From NCBI RefSeq assembly GCF_007743815.1, contig NZ_CP036265.1:4347823-4411822 (forward strand): a stretch of 64,000 nucleotides of DNA, read 5' to 3'. Within the stretch, counting starts at the first letter, position 1, and each line of letters begins with the position of its first letter. Shown piece after piece: positions 48,606 through 57,592 of the stretch. The stretch is from Alienimonas californiensis (GTDB lineage: Bacteria > Planctomycetota > Planctomycetia > Planctomycetales > Planctomycetaceae). Below the pieces are notes generated by a model, which was not told the DNA's origin, did not search any database, and worked only from the letters and a program-made list of their open reading frames with translations. A program made the position numbers and the translations under genes.

Positions 48606-50497
48606 CAGAGGATCACGCTCGACTTCGCCCCGGCGGCCTCGGCCATGAACTGCTCGGCGCGGGCGGCCAGTTCGGTCGGGTCGGGAACCATGCCGCTCAT
48701 CAGCAGGGCATTGTCGAACAGTTGCCGGCCGCACTTCTTGATGAAGTCCCCGTTCTGATCGTTCACCGACAGGTCCGCCAACCGGCGGATCAGCGGGTGG
48801 CGGGGGTTCACCTCCAGGATGCGCTTGAGCGGCTTGAAGTTCTTGTCGCCAGCTCCCAGCACGCTTTGTAGCTGCGGGGAGAGGCCGCCGCCGGGGGTCA
48901 CCAGCCGGCAGGGGCTGCCAGTCAGCTTGTCGGTCTGACGGACCTCCTCCGTCTCCTCGCCCAAGGCGTCGCGGAACAGGCCCAGCACCGCCTCCAACCC
49001 CGCCGGGGCGGCCGGTTCGGGGCGGTCGTCTTTCTCGTCCTCGCTCTCGGGCAGCGGGGGCAGGTCGGCCTCGGCGCTCTCCACGGAGACGAACGCCTTG
49101 CCGTCGTACTCGCCGAGCGTATTGAGCACGATCTCGTCCACCGGATCAGTCAGCAACAACACGTTGAGCCCCCGGGCGGTGAAGGCCTCGAGCGTCGGCC
49201 GCCGCTTGACCGCCTCGGCGTTGCGGCCGCCGACGTGGAAGATCTGGGTCTGGCCCTCCTTCATCCCCTCGACGTAGGCCTGCAGGCCGGACATCTCGTC
49301 CGGAGCGTCGATCGTGCGGAACCGCAGCAGCTCGCCGATCTTGCCGCGGTTCGGGCCGTCCGTCGCCACGCCCTCCCGCAGGGTCGAGCCGAACTGCTCG
49401 TAGAATTCCGCGTAGACCTTGGGTTCGCTCTCCGCCAGCTTGGCGAGATGGCCGAGCACCTTGCTGGTGAGGACCCGGCGGATCTTCAGGAAGACCGTGT
49501 CGTCCTGGAGGGCCTGCCGGGAGACGTTCAGCGGCAGGTCGCTGCTGTCGACCAGTCCGTACAGGAACCGCAGGTACTCCGGCAGCAGGTCGTCGCAGTC
49601 GCTTTGCACCAGCACCCGGCGGGCGCACAGGTGCAGGCCGTGCTCCGCCCGGCCGAGGCCCATCCGCTCCGGGTTCAGCGGCGGGCAGTACAGGATCGCC
49701 TTGATTTCCAGCGGCGAATCCAGCGAGAGGTGCAGATTCCACAGCGGATTCGCCCCGACCTGCCCGGACAGGTAGCCGAAGAACTGCCGGTGCTGCTCCG
49801 CGGTGACGCTGCCCTTCGGCTCCACCCAGACCGGCGGCTGATCGTTGACGTGCAGCGTCTCCCCGTCGGCCCCGGCCAGATGGATCGGGTGCGGCACGAA
49901 GCTGCTGTATTTCTTGAGGACGTACTCGACCCGTTGCGGGTCGGCGAAGTCCTTGGCGTCGTCGCGGAGGTGCAGGACGACCTCCGTGCCTCGCTCCGGC
50001 GGGGCGGCGTCGCCGCTGAGTTCGTCGATCGTGAACGACCCCGTGCCGGCGCTGGTCCACCGCCAGCCGGCCTGCTCGGTATAGCTGCGGGTGCGGACCT
50101 CGACCGTCTCCGCCAGCATGAAGGCGGCGTAGAAGCCCACGCCGAACTGCCCGATGAGGCTGTTGGCGTCCGCGCCTTCAAGCCCCTTCGAAAACCCTTC
50201 CGTCCCGCTGCGGGCGATCGTGCCGAGGTTCTCGATCAGGTCGTCGTGGGTCATGCCCACGCCGTTGTCGGCGATCGTCAGCGTGTTCGCGGCGGCGTCC
50301 GGGGTGACGGTGATCTGCAGACCGTCCGACGCCGGCAGGCCCTCCTCCCGCAAACTCAGCAGGCGGTACTTATCGAGCGCGTCGCTGGCGTTGGAGACCA
50401 GCTCGCGGACCGCCACCTCGCGGTTCTGATAGAGGCTCTGCGACAGCAAGCGCAGGAGCTTGGCGATGTCGGACTGAAATGCGTGCGTTTCGGCCAT
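48605..50497 (-). CDS. htpG: Molecular chaperone HtpG (Hsp90)
   Basis: HtpG, 630 residues, an ATP-driven dimeric chaperone of the Hsp90 family. GHKL-type ATPase motifs are intact: RELVSNASDALDKYR, DNGVGMTHDDLIENLGTIARSGT shown as DNGVGMTHDDLIENLGTIA, and GQFGVGFYAAFMLA. The middle domain shows LPLNVSRQALQDD with the catalytic Arg region, and the C-terminal dimer domain ends with LIRRLADLS and FDNALLMSG. Length matches. Cotranslated with the downstream DinB-like gene. Confidence 0.96.
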   Translation of the reverse strand: MAETHAFQSDIAKLLRLLSQSLYQNREVAVRELVSNASDALDKYRLLSLREEGLPASDGLQITVTPDAAANTLTIADNGVGMTHDDLIENLGTIARSGTEGFSKGLEGADANSLIGQFGVGFYAAFMLAETVEVRTRSYTEQAGWRWTSAGTGSFTIDELSGDAAPPERGTEVVLHLRDDAKDFADPQRVEYVLKKYSSFVPHPIHLAGADGETLHVNDQPPVWVEPKGSVTAEQHRQFFGYLSGQVGANPLWNLHLSLDSPLEIKAILYCPPLNPERMGLGRAEHGLHLCARRVLVQSDCDDLLPEYLRFLYGLVDSSDLPLNVSRQALQDDTVFLKIRRVLTSKVLGHLAKLAESEPKVYAEFYEQFGSTLREGVATDGPNRGKIGELLRFRTIDAPDEMSGLQAYVEGMKEGQTQIFHVGGRNAEAVKRRPTLEAFTARGLNVLLLTDPVDEIVLNTLGEYDGKAFVSVESAEADLPPLPESEDEKDDRPEPAAPAGLEAVLGLFRDALGEETEEVRQTDKLTGSPCRLVTPGGGLSPQLQSVLGAGDKNFKPLKRILEVNPRHPLIRRLADLSVNDQNGDFIKKCGRQLFDNALLMSGMVPDPTELAARAEQFMAEAAGAKSSVIL

Positions 50498-50512
50498 GAA
50501 CGGAAGGCAGGA

Positions 50513-51094
50513 TCAGATGCGGTAAAGATACTTGTCGTGCAGATAGGCGATCACCGCCGCCGGCGTGCGGTAGCGCAGGCTCAGCCCCTCGGCGGCCCGA
50601 CGCCGCAGGTCGGTCGCGGAGAGGTCGCAGGCCGGCATCGCCACGAAGCGGACGCGATTTGATTCGATCCCGGGCGGCACGACGGCCGGCACGTCGCCCC
50701 GGTTCACGGCGACGATCGTCGCCAGGTCCAGCACCCGCCCCGGCTCCCTCCAGGCGGGCAGGTCCGCCAGGGCATCGGCGCCCATCAGGAAGAACAGCTC
50801 GGCGTCGGGGTTCTCGGCGGCGACCTCGGCGAGGGTGTCCACGGCGAAACTCGGCCCGCCCCGCTTCACCTCCCGCCGATCGACGGCGAACGCCGGGTTC
50901 CCGCTGATCGCGAACTGCACCATCTCGCAGCGCTGCGGCCCGTCGGCGATCGGCCCATTCTCCTTCAGCGGGTTCGAGGCGGCGGGGAGAAAGCGGACCT
51001 CGTCCAGTTCCAACTCCTCCCGGCAAACCTCTGCCAGCAGCAGATGGCCGAGGTGGATCGGGTCGAAGGTGCCGCCGAACAGACCGATGCGCAT
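50513..51094 (-). CDS. nadD: Nicotinate-nucleotide adenylyltransferase
   Basis: NadD, 193 residues, adenylates nicotinate mononucleotide to NaAD in NAD biosynthesis. The dinucleotidyl-transferase signature is GLFGGTFDPIHLGHL, followed by FLPAASNPLK, and the tail motif SATDLRRRAAEG is the ISxTxIR element. Its 3' end is 15 bases before the htpG start, so the two could be cotranscribed. The promoter would lie within or beyond the REP-like pair immediately upstream. Confidence 0.95.
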   Translation of the reverse strand: MRIGLFGGTFDPIHLGHLLLAEVCREELELDEVRFLPAASNPLKENGPIADGPQRCEMVQFAISGNPAFAVDRREVKRGGPSFAVDTLAEVAAENPDAELFFLMGADALADLPAWREPGRVLDLATIVAVNRGDVPAVVPPGIESNRVRFVAMPACDLSATDLRRRAAEGLSLRYRTPAAVIAYLHDKYLYRI

Positions 51095-51108
51095 GAGCTT
51101 CTGGGGAC

Positions 51109-51304
51109 GGCGAGCGGCGGGGCGTCAGCCCCCCCGTGCGGTGACGCCGTGCGGCGAGCCGGGGGGAAGCACAAATCCTGTCACGATCACCGCTTCCGTC
51201 AACCGTGCCGCGACGGGGTTGCGGGTGTTGTGTCTATGTGTACACTAGTCGCGGCCCGCACGTCAACGCCAGTTGTACGGGGGGCCGACGCCCCGCCGCT
51301 CGCC
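51109..51304. repeat. REP-like inverted pair (copy B)
   Basis: The left arm at 51109-51137 and the inverted right arm at 51277-51304 agree in 27 of 28 bases in their shared part: GGCGAGC, a G-rich stem, CGTCAG/CGTCGG and a C-run. The head-out arrangement equals copy A at 14346-14481, but the 140-base interior differs. A further single copy lies at 51412-51435. The element separates nadD and priA, which diverge here. Confidence 0.7.
51219..51246 (+). promoter_or_regulatory. Possible priA promoter inside the REP-like pair
   Basis: TTGCGG (51219-51224) and TACACT (51241-51246) are 16 bases apart, upstream of the priA frame. The -10 overlaps the palindrome GTGTACAC at 51238-51245. Weak match; position is the main argument. 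Confidence 0.3.
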
Positions 51305-51315
51305 GAGGTTCCCGC

Positions 51316-53796
51316 ATGGTCGCCCGCACCGCCACCCTTTCGGCCGGCTCGCTTTCGGCCCGCGCCGCGGGCGCCAAGATGGAGCGCATGGAGCCGTCCC
51401 CGCCGCACGCTCCGGGGGCTGACGCCCCCGGCTCGTTTTCCGCGACCAAGTCTGCGAAGGAGCAGGGGGCGCTGTTCGACCCGCCGGAGCCGACCGCCGA
51501 GGAGATCGCCGCCGGCGCCGCGATGGCGTGGGAGAGCGCCGCGGCGGAGGACCGCGTCGTTGCCGACGTGGTCCTGAACAAGCCGCTGATGGACGCTTAC
51601 ACGTATCTTGTGCCGGAGAATCTGCGAGATGAGGTGGTCCCCGGCCGCCGGGTGCGGGTCCCGTTCGGCCGCGGCCCGCGGGGCGGACGGAGCGAATCCG
51701 GCTTCGTGGTCGCCGTCCGGCCGGTGGAGGAGTACGCCCGGGAGCGCGGCGCCAAGCCGGAGCGGCTCAAGACGATCGACCGCACGCTGGACGAAGCTCC
51801 GCTGGTCGACGCCAAGATGCTGGCGCTCTCCCGCTGGATCGCGGAGTACTACCTCTGCGGCTGGGGGCAGGTGCTTTCGTCGATCGTCCCGGCCGGGGTG
51901 AAGCGGAACGCCGGCACGCGGGAGCTCGTCTACTACAAACCCACCGCGACCGGCCGGGCGGCGCTGGACGCCGGCAGCCTCACCAAAAAGCAGCGGGCCG
52001 TGATGGCGGCGCTGATCGACGCCGGCGAGCCGGTCCGGGCGGACTACCTCGCCGGCAAAGCCGATTGCGGCGTGGGCGTGGTGACTGGCCTGAAGCACAA
52101 GGGCTTTGCGGAACAGGTGGTTCAGCGAACCGACGTGACGGATTTCGGGGACGTCGAAATCGAACCCTGGACGGAACTAACCGCCACGGAAGAACAGCAG
52201 GCCGCCCTCGACGCGATCCTGACGGCCCTGCGGGAACGCGAGTACGCGACCTTCCTGCTGCACGGCGTGACCGGCAGCGGCAAGACGGAGGTCTACATCC
52301 GGGCGATCAAGGAGGTGGTCGAGTACGGCCGGCAGGCGATCGTGCTGGTGCCGGAGATCGCCCTCACCCCGCAAACGATCCGCCGATTTCGGCAGCGGTT
52401 TGAACGGGTCGCGGTGCTGCACAGCCACCTCTCCGACGCCGAACGCAGCAAGCACTGGCGCGACATCGCCGCCGGGCGGGTGGAGGTGGTGGTGGGGGCC
52501 CGCAGCGCGATCTTCGCCCCGACGACGCACCTGGGGCTGGTCATCATCGACGAGGAGCACGAGTCGACCTTCAAACAGGACAGCGTGCCCCGCTACCACG
52601 CCCGAGAAGTGGCGGAGAAGCGCTGCCGCGAGGCCGGCGTGCCGCTGGTGCTGGGCTCCGCGACCCCGACGCTGGAAAGCTGGCACGCGGCTCAGGAGGG
52701 GCGGTACCGGTTGCTGAGTCTGCTCCGCCGGGTCGGCAAGCTGCCCTTGCCGCCGGTGGTGACCGTGGACGTGCGAAACGACCCGCAGGTTCGCAAGGGC
52801 CGGGCGATCGGTCGGCAGCTGACGAACGCCGTGAAGGCGGCGCTGGAGGACGGCGGGCAGGTGATTCTGTTCCTGAACCTCCGTGGGTTCAGCCCGGCGG
52901 TCTGGTGCCGGGCCTGCGGGGCGAGCCTGAAATGCCCGGACTGCGACGTCTCCCTCACTTGGCACCGCGACAAGGGGCGGGCGGTCTGCCACTCCTGCGA
53001 TCACGAGCAGACCGTCCCCCGGGCCTGCCCAGGTTGCGGCGCCCATGAACTGAAGTACGTCGGCGTCGGTACCCAGAAGCTGGAAGAAGAGGTCCGGCAG
53101 GTCTTCCCGGAGGCGGAGATCGCCCGCATGGACAGCGACTCCATGCGGAAACCCGGCAGTCACGACAAAGTGCTGACCCGCTTCCGCGCGGGCGAAATTG
53201 ACATCCTGCTGGGCACGCAGATGATCGCCAAGGGGCTCGACTTTCCGAACGTCACGCTCGTCGGGGTCGTCGATGCTGATACCCAACTCCATCAACCCGA
53301 CCCCCGGGCCGGCGAGCGGACTTTTCAACTGATCGCCCAGGTCGCCGGCCGCACCGGCCGCAGTTCCCGGGGCGGGCGGGTCTACGTGCAAAGCAGCAAC
53401 CCGGCCGAGCCGGCGATCCGCCGGGCGGCGGGGCACGACTACCTCGGCTTCGTGGCGGACGAACTCCGCGACCGCTGGGACATGAGCTACCCGCCCTACC
53501 GGCGGCTCTGCCGGGTGATCCTCCGTGGGCCGGACGAGGCGGCGGTGAAGCGACGGGCGAACGAGATGGCGAACGCCCTCGCCGCCGCGGCGAAGGCACA
53601 GAACCTCCCCGTGCAGATCCTCGGCCCGGCCCCCTGTGCCGTGGCCCGGTTGCAGAAGAACTGGCGCTTCCACTTCCAACTCAGCGGCGAGAACCCGAAC
53701 GACGTCCGCACTCTCTGGCGAACCGTCGAGCCGGAATTTCCCACCGCCGGCGACGTCGATTACGTCGTCGACATGGACCCGCTCAACATGCGGTGA
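51316..53796 (+). CDS. priA: Primosomal protein N' (replication restart helicase)
   Basis: PriA reloads the replisome at stalled forks as a 3'-to-5' helicase. From ATG 51316 it is 826 residues; the first real homology (VADVVLNKPLMDAYTYLVPENL, quoted as LMDAYTYLVPENL) begins about 75 residues in, so ATG 51379, 51388 or 51523 may be the true start. Seen: Walker A GVTGSGKTEVYI near 317, DEEHESTFKQD, the zinc module CRACGASLKCPDC with CHSCDH and CPGCGAH near residue 530, and the helicase motif TQMIAKGLDFPNV. The long N-terminal extension contains a REP-like unit (51412-51435). Confidence 0.93.
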   Translation: MVARTATLSAGSLSARAAGAKMERMEPSPPHAPGADAPGSFSATKSAKEQGALFDPPEPTAEEIAAGAAMAWESAAAEDRVVADVVLNKPLMDAYTYLVPENLRDEVVPGRRVRVPFGRGPRGGRSESGFVVAVRPVEEYARERGAKPERLKTIDRTLDEAPLVDAKMLALSRWIAEYYLCGWGQVLSSIVPAGVKRNAGTRELVYYKPTATGRAALDAGSLTKKQRAVMAALIDAGEPVRADYLAGKADCGVGVVTGLKHKGFAEQVVQRTDVTDFGDVEIEPWTELTATEEQQAALDAILTALREREYATFLLHGVTGSGKTEVYIRAIKEVVEYGRQAIVLVPEIALTPQTIRRFRQRFERVAVLHSHLSDAERSKHWRDIAAGRVEVVVGARSAIFAPTTHLGLVIIDEEHESTFKQDSVPRYHAREVAEKRCREAGVPLVLGSATPTLESWHAAQEGRYRLLSLLRRVGKLPLPPVVTVDVRNDPQVRKGRAIGRQLTNAVKAALEDGGQVILFLNLRGFSPAVWCRACGASLKCPDCDVSLTWHRDKGRAVCHSCDHEQTVPRACPGCGAHELKYVGVGTQKLEEEVRQVFPEAEIARMDSDSMRKPGSHDKVLTRFRAGEIDILLGTQMIAKGLDFPNVTLVGVVDADTQLHQPDPRAGERTFQLIAQVAGRTGRSSRGGRVYVQSSNPAEPAIRRAAGHDYLGFVADELRDRWDMSYPPYRRLCRVILRGPDEAAVKRRANEMANALAAAAKAQNLPVQILGPAPCAVARLQKNWRFHFQLSGENPNDVRTLWRTVEPEFPTAGDVDYVVDMDPLNMR
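51412..51435 (+). repeat. REP-like single unit within the priA N-terminal frame
   Basis: The reverse complement carries CGAGCC, then GGGGGC-GTCA-GCCCCC, matching an arm of the REP-like pairs at 14346 and 51109. In the priA frame it reads PGADAPGS. It is either translated or part of a leader if a later priA start is used. Confidence 0.6.
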
Positions 53797-53812
53797 ACGC
53801 TGCTGAAACGCG

Positions 53813-53844
53813 TAACGCCGAGGCCCCGCGGGGCCTCGGCGTTA
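53813..53844. repeat. 32-bp perfect palindrome (family member 3)
   Basis: Identical to the copy at 43995-44026, here between priA and the convergent SIS-domain gene, where it would also work as a terminator for both. Confidence 0.75.
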
Positions 53845-53867
53845 CGTTCTCGTGCAAGATGTGCCAG

Positions 53868-54503
53868 CTACGCGGCCTTGCGGAGCGGCTGCGCGGGGGC
53901 GTAGCGGCCCACTTCGTTGATGCGGCCATGGAGGTCGTCCAGCACCCAGTGGAACAGTTGGAGGTGCAGGCATTCCACGATGCCCATGTCGTCGCAGGGG
54001 ACGTGGATGCCGTTCTGAGCCATCACCCGCAGCTTGCCGCCGGTGAAGCCGGTGATGCCGAAGGTCTCCAGTTTGTGCCGGTTGGCCCACTCGACGGCGT
54101 TCAGGATGTTCGGGCTGTTGCCGGAACCGCTGATGGCGATCAGCACGTCGCCGGGGGAGGCGAGGTTCTTCAGCTGCTCGACGAAGATGCGATCGAAGCC
54201 CTCGTCGTTGCCCCAGGCCAAGATATAGGGGGTGTTGTCGGTCAGGCTGAGCACCTTGAGCCGCTTCACGGAATCGTCCGTGAACTTGTCGCGGGTCAGG
54301 CTGCTTTTGCCGAGGTCTTCGCAGAGGTGGCTGGCGTTCGAGCCGCTGCCGCCGTTCCCGCAGATGAAGACGAACTTGCCGTTTTCGTAGGCCCGATGGA
54401 CGGCGTCGGCGAGGGCTTCCGTCTCGGCGAGGTCGAGCTGTTCCTGCACCGCACTGATGCGGGCAAGGTAGTCGCGCGGGGAGACGTGAGCGCCGAACAT
54501 CAT
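53868..54503 (-). CDS. SIS-domain phosphoheptose isomerase-like protein
   Basis: A 211-residue SIS-fold protein of the GmhA/DiaA type: [20 protein letters not shown], quoted as [17 protein letters not shown], then [17 protein letters not shown] and [17 protein letters not shown]. GmhA converts sedoheptulose-7-phosphate to heptose phosphate for LPS; DiaA-like proteins bind DnaA. The metal/His ligands of GmhA cannot all be located, so the enzymatic role is uncertain. Start [12 protein letters not shown] at 54503. Confidence 0.8.
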   Translation of the reverse strand: MMFGAHVSPRDYLARISAVQEQLDLAETEALADAVHRAYENGKFVFICGNGGSGSNASHLCEDLGKSSLTRDKFTDDSVKRLKVLSLTDNTPYILAWGNDEGFDRIFVEQLKNLASPGDVLIAISGSGNSPNILNAVEWANRHKLETFGITGFTGGKLRVMAQNGIHVPCDDMGIVECLHLQLFHWVLDDLHGRINEVGRYAPAQPLRKAA

Positions 54504-54665
54504 CGCGCGGTCCTGCGGGCGGGGGCCGGAAGTAAAAAAGGAGCGCCGACGTTGTCGCACAGAGGCGACGGCCGGCGGAAGGGGAGATTCCACACATTCC
54601 CCCGGCACGGCGAGCGGGGCCCGCCGGTGGACGGCGCCGCGGGACGGGCTGTACGATCGCTCAGA

Positions 54666-55937
54666 ATGACGCTGCAACAAGCCCGCCGCCACCGCCTGAC
54701 CGCGTTCGCCTCCGCAACGCTCGGACTCTGGGCGTGCGGCTGCGGGGGCGATGCGCCGGAGACCGTCGCTCCGCCCGTCGCTCCGCCCGTCGCTCCGCCC
54801 GTCGCTCCGCCCGTCGCTCCGGCGGCCAACCCCGCCGTGAATGCGCCAGCCAACGCGGCGACCGCCGGAGCCTCGTCGAGTTCCCGTCCGAGGACGGGAC
54901 GGCCGTCCCCCAAGTCCGGCCCGCTGCGGGCTCTGCCGGAGGGGGTCGCGCGGTATGAGTTCCTGCCCCTCGTCGGCCCGGAGGGCGAGCCGCGGGCGGA
55001 GCAGGCGAACTTCGTCCTCACCGGCGCCGCCCGCGGGCTGGAAGACGCGGCGACCGTCACCGTACTCAGCGAAGCCGCCGGGCCGAGCGGGCGGTTCGCC
55101 ATTGAGTCGCTGCCCGAACCGCCGGGCGGCGACTGGACCGGCGCCGCCCCGAAGGGGTTCGCGGCGCTGCCGTCGGCGGGAGTCGGCCCCGGCGGGCTGC
55201 CGCGGCGGATGCGGGCCGAGCAGGACGGGATGACCGTCTGCCTGGTGCCCGCGGGAATCGTGCGGCTGGGGTCGCCCGAGGCGGGGGAAGAGCGACCGCG
55301 GGTCTTCGTCAGCGCCTTCTATATGGATCGACATGAAGTGACGGTCGGGCAGTACCGTGCCTTCATGGAGGCGACGAGCGAACGAACCCCGCCTCCGACA
55401 AACATTGACGCGGACGCCGACCTGCCGGCCCTGGGGCTGCCCTGGCGAAGCGCCTTCCTCTACGCCCAGTGGGCCGGCCGGGCGCTGCCGACCGAGGCGG
55501 AGTGGGTGCGGGCCGCCCGCGGCGACGACGACTTCCGCTACCCCTGGGGCAACGCTCAGCCGGTGTTCGGCTCCTCCCGGGACTCCGGGCAGATCGATCC
55601 CGTGATGAGCTTCCGCATGGATCGCAGCCCCTTCGGCGTGTTCGACCTGGCCGGCAACGCCGGGGAGTGGGCGGTTCAGTCCTTCGCCGACGATCCCCTG
55701 CGGGGGGAACGGACGGACGACTCCGGCCTGTATCGCAATCCGGACCGCGGTAGCGGCGCCGGCGGGATGAAAACCGTCCTGGGGTTGGGCGACGGTTGGA
55801 CGCCGGATCGGCGGGTCGGCCGCGACAGTCAGGACGGGGTGGAACGGGTGGGCTTCCGCTGCGTGTTCCGCCTGACCGTGGACGGCACGCCGGGCGGGGA
55901 CCCGCTGCCGCTCGTGACCGAGGGCGCCGGCACGTGA
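54666..55937 (+). CDS. Formylglycine-generating enzyme (SUMF1)-like lipoprotein
   Basis: A 423-residue protein with a lipobox-like leader ([10 protein letters not shown], Cys as lipid site), a VAPP tetrapeptide repeated four times (DNA 54769-54824, 12-base units) and a C-terminal FGE-sulfatase domain ([62 protein letters not shown]). The two Cys that convert sulfatase Cys to formylglycine are not evident in the usual FR-C-x-x-x-C arrangement, so it may be non-catalytic. Planctomycetes carry many sulfatases, so a linked activator would fit. The next gene overlaps (GTGA). Confidence 0.8.
   Translation: MTLQQARRHRLTAFASATLGLWACGCGGDAPETVAPPVAPPVAPPVAPPVAPAANPAVNAPANAATAGASSSSRPRTGRPSPKSGPLRALPEGVARYEFLPLVGPEGEPRAEQANFVLTGAARGLEDAATVTVLSEAAGPSGRFAIESLPEPPGGDWTGAAPKGFAALPSAGVGPGGLPRRMRAEQDGMTVCLVPAGIVRLGSPEAGEERPRVFVSAFYMDRHEVTVGQYRAFMEATSERTPPPTNIDADADLPALGLPWRSAFLYAQWAGRALPTEAEWVRAARGDDDFRYPWGNAQPVFGSSRDSGQIDPVMSFRMDRSPFGVFDLAGNAGEWAVQSFADDPLRGERTDDSGLYRNPDRGSGAGGMKTVLGLGDGWTPDRRVGRDSQDGVERVGFRCVFRLTVDGTPGGDPLPLVTEGAGT
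54769..54824. repeat. 12-bp tandem repeat encoding VAPP
   Basis: GTCGCTCCGCCC is repeated four times in exact tandem with a partial fifth unit, near the lipoprotein's N-terminus. In-frame units add or remove four residues without breaking the gene, a natural site for length variation. Confidence 0.75.
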
Positions 55938-56437
55938 CCGACGCCGCAGACCCACCCCCGGAGCGGGACGTACTGACGGTCTATCCGGGAGTCGCCGCGA
56001 CCTCCGTCGGTCGGCTGATCGGCCGGGCCCTGAACTGCGTCCCGCTGCGGATCGGGCCGGCGACGCTCTCCCAATGGCTGCTCGGGTTGCCGCTCGCCCC
56101 GCTGGGAGCCGCGGTCTACTTCTGGCAGAAGGCGTTCGGCCTGCGGTATCGACTGACCGATCGTCGGCTGATCGTCGAAACGAGCCTCACCGGACGGCAG
56201 GTCGACGCCGCCGAGCTTGCGGAGGTGACGGCCGCCGAAGTGACCGTGCCGAGTGCCGGCCGCTGGTTTCGGGCCGGCGACCTGACGCTGCGGGACCGCT
56301 CCGGCGCCCGCCTGCTGACTGTGCGGAGCGTGCCGCACGTGGACAACTTCGCCGCGCGTGTCGCGGAGATGAAGGGAGCCCGGGCCTCCGTCGACGCCGC
56401 CGCGAAACAGATCGCGGCCCGCCCGGTGCGGGCCTGA
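55934..56437 (+). CDS. PH-like (bPH2/DUF304) membrane protein
   Basis: A 167-residue protein with an N-terminal soluble part, a hydrophobic segment ([20 protein letters not shown]) and a beta-strand region [17 protein letters not shown]...[11 protein letters not shown] typical of bacterial PH-like (bPH2) domains. Start GTG at 55934 overlaps the upstream stop, so it is cotranslated with the SUMF1-like lipoprotein. Function unknown. Confidence 0.7.
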   Translation: MTDAADPPPERDVLTVYPGVAATSVGRLIGRALNCVPLRIGPATLSQWLLGLPLAPLGAAVYFWQKAFGLRYRLTDRRLIVETSLTGRQVDAAELAEVTAAEVTVPSAGRWFRAGDLTLRDRSGARLLTVRSVPHVDNFAARVAEMKGARASVDAAAKQIAARPVRA

Positions 56438-56462
56438 GAGGTCCCCGCTTCGCTCCGCCTGT

Positions 56463-56963
56463 TCAGGCGGCGGGCGATTCGTCGACGGTCGCCGCCGCCG
56501 GGGCGTCTTCGGCCGGCGGCTCCGGCCGCTTGGCGTCCGGCAGGAGGCGGTCCAGCAGACCGTTCACGAACTGCGGGCTGTTCTTGTCGCCGTAGGTGCG
56601 GGCCAGTTCGATCGCCTCGTTCAGCACGATCTTCGGCGGCAGGTCGGTGTGCAGCAGTTCGAACAGGCCCAGCCGCAGCGCATTGCGGTCGGTGGCGGCC
56701 ATCCGCTTGAGCGACCAGTTGCGGGCCACGCCGGACAGGCGGGCGTCGAGGTCGTCCCGCACCTCCATCACCTGAGCGAACAGGCGCCAGGCGCGGCGCC
56801 GGAGTTCCGCGTCCTCGGTTCGTTCCTCCAACGCGGACTTGGCGTGGAGCGGGTCGAGGGCCGGGTTGAGATCCGCCTCGAACAGCAGTTGGAGGACAAT
56901 CTCGCGGGCGGCGCGGCCGACGCCGCGGGCGGCCGTTCGATCCGGATGGCGACGGGTGGGCAT
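56463..56963 (-). CDS. nusB: Transcription antitermination protein NusB
   Basis: NusB, 166 residues, helps RNA polymerase through rRNA operons. Helical family motifs: ARGVGRAAREIVLQLLFEAD, quoted as REIVLQLLFEADLNP; MAATDRNALRLGLFELL; and LPPKIVLNEAIELARTYGDKNSPQFVNGLLDRL, quoted as KIVLNEAIELARTYG. The start MPTRRHPDRT is used at 56963; a longer frame to 57164 is unconserved. About 110 bases after ribH on the same strand. Confidence 0.9.
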   Translation of the reverse strand: MPTRRHPDRTAARGVGRAAREIVLQLLFEADLNPALDPLHAKSALEERTEDAELRRRAWRLFAQVMEVRDDLDARLSGVARNWSLKRMAATDRNALRLGLFELLHTDLPPKIVLNEAIELARTYGDKNSPQFVNGLLDRLLPDAKRPEPPAEDAPAAATVDESPAA

Positions 56964-57072
56964 AATCGAAGAACCGTCGCGGACGGCGGCGGGCAACACG
57001 CCGCAGAGAAGAGACCGGGTTCGTCCGCGAGACCTGTTCAAAGGGGCGGCACGGCGGGGGACGGACCGCGGC

Positions 57073-57549
57073 TCAGCCCGCCCCAGCCCGGATGCTACGC
57101 AGCAGCCCCGCCGTTTCAACGGCGGCGGCCGCCGTCTCGCTGCCCTTGTTGCCGTGTTTGCCACCGGCGCGGCTCAGCGCCTGCTCAAAATCGTTCGTCG
57201 TCACCACCCCGAACAGCACCGGCACCCCGGTTTCCCGCCCGCTCGCCTGAAAGCTGGAGGCGACCGAGGCGTTGATGAACCGGTCGTGCTCCGTCTCCCC
57301 CTTCACCACGCACCCGAGCCCCAGCACCGCGTCGAACCGGCCGCTTTTCGCCAGTTCGTGGCAGACGGCCCCCAACTCGAACGTGCCCGGAACCCGCATC
57401 ACGGTGAGAGCGTCTTCGTCCGCCCCGAGCCGCCGCAGAGTGCCGAGGGCGCCCTCCAGCAGCCGATCGGTAATCAGCGGGTTCCAACGGGCGCAGGCCA
57501 CGGCGTACTTGCCGCCGGGCAGGGTGGGGGGGGCGTCGTGTTCGATCAT
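57073..57549 (-). CDS. ribH: 6,7-dimethyl-8-ribityllumazine synthase
   Basis: RibH, 158 residues, makes the riboflavin precursor lumazine. Motifs ARWNPLITDRLLEGA, VMRVPGTFELGAVC and GCVVKGETEHDRFI with the catalytic His are intact; GVVTTNDFEQALSRAG closes the core. It precedes nusB, a pairing common in bacteria. Confidence 0.95.
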   Translation of the reverse strand: MIEHDAPPTLPGGKYAVACARWNPLITDRLLEGALGTLRRLGADEDALTVMRVPGTFELGAVCHELAKSGRFDAVLGLGCVVKGETEHDRFINASVASSFQASGRETGVPVLFGVVTTNDFEQALSRAGGKHGNKGSETAAAAVETAGLLRSIRAGAG

Positions 57550-57592
57550 GCGGGGCGTGAGGGGCAGCCGGGGACGGCGGCGAGGGGCGGCG

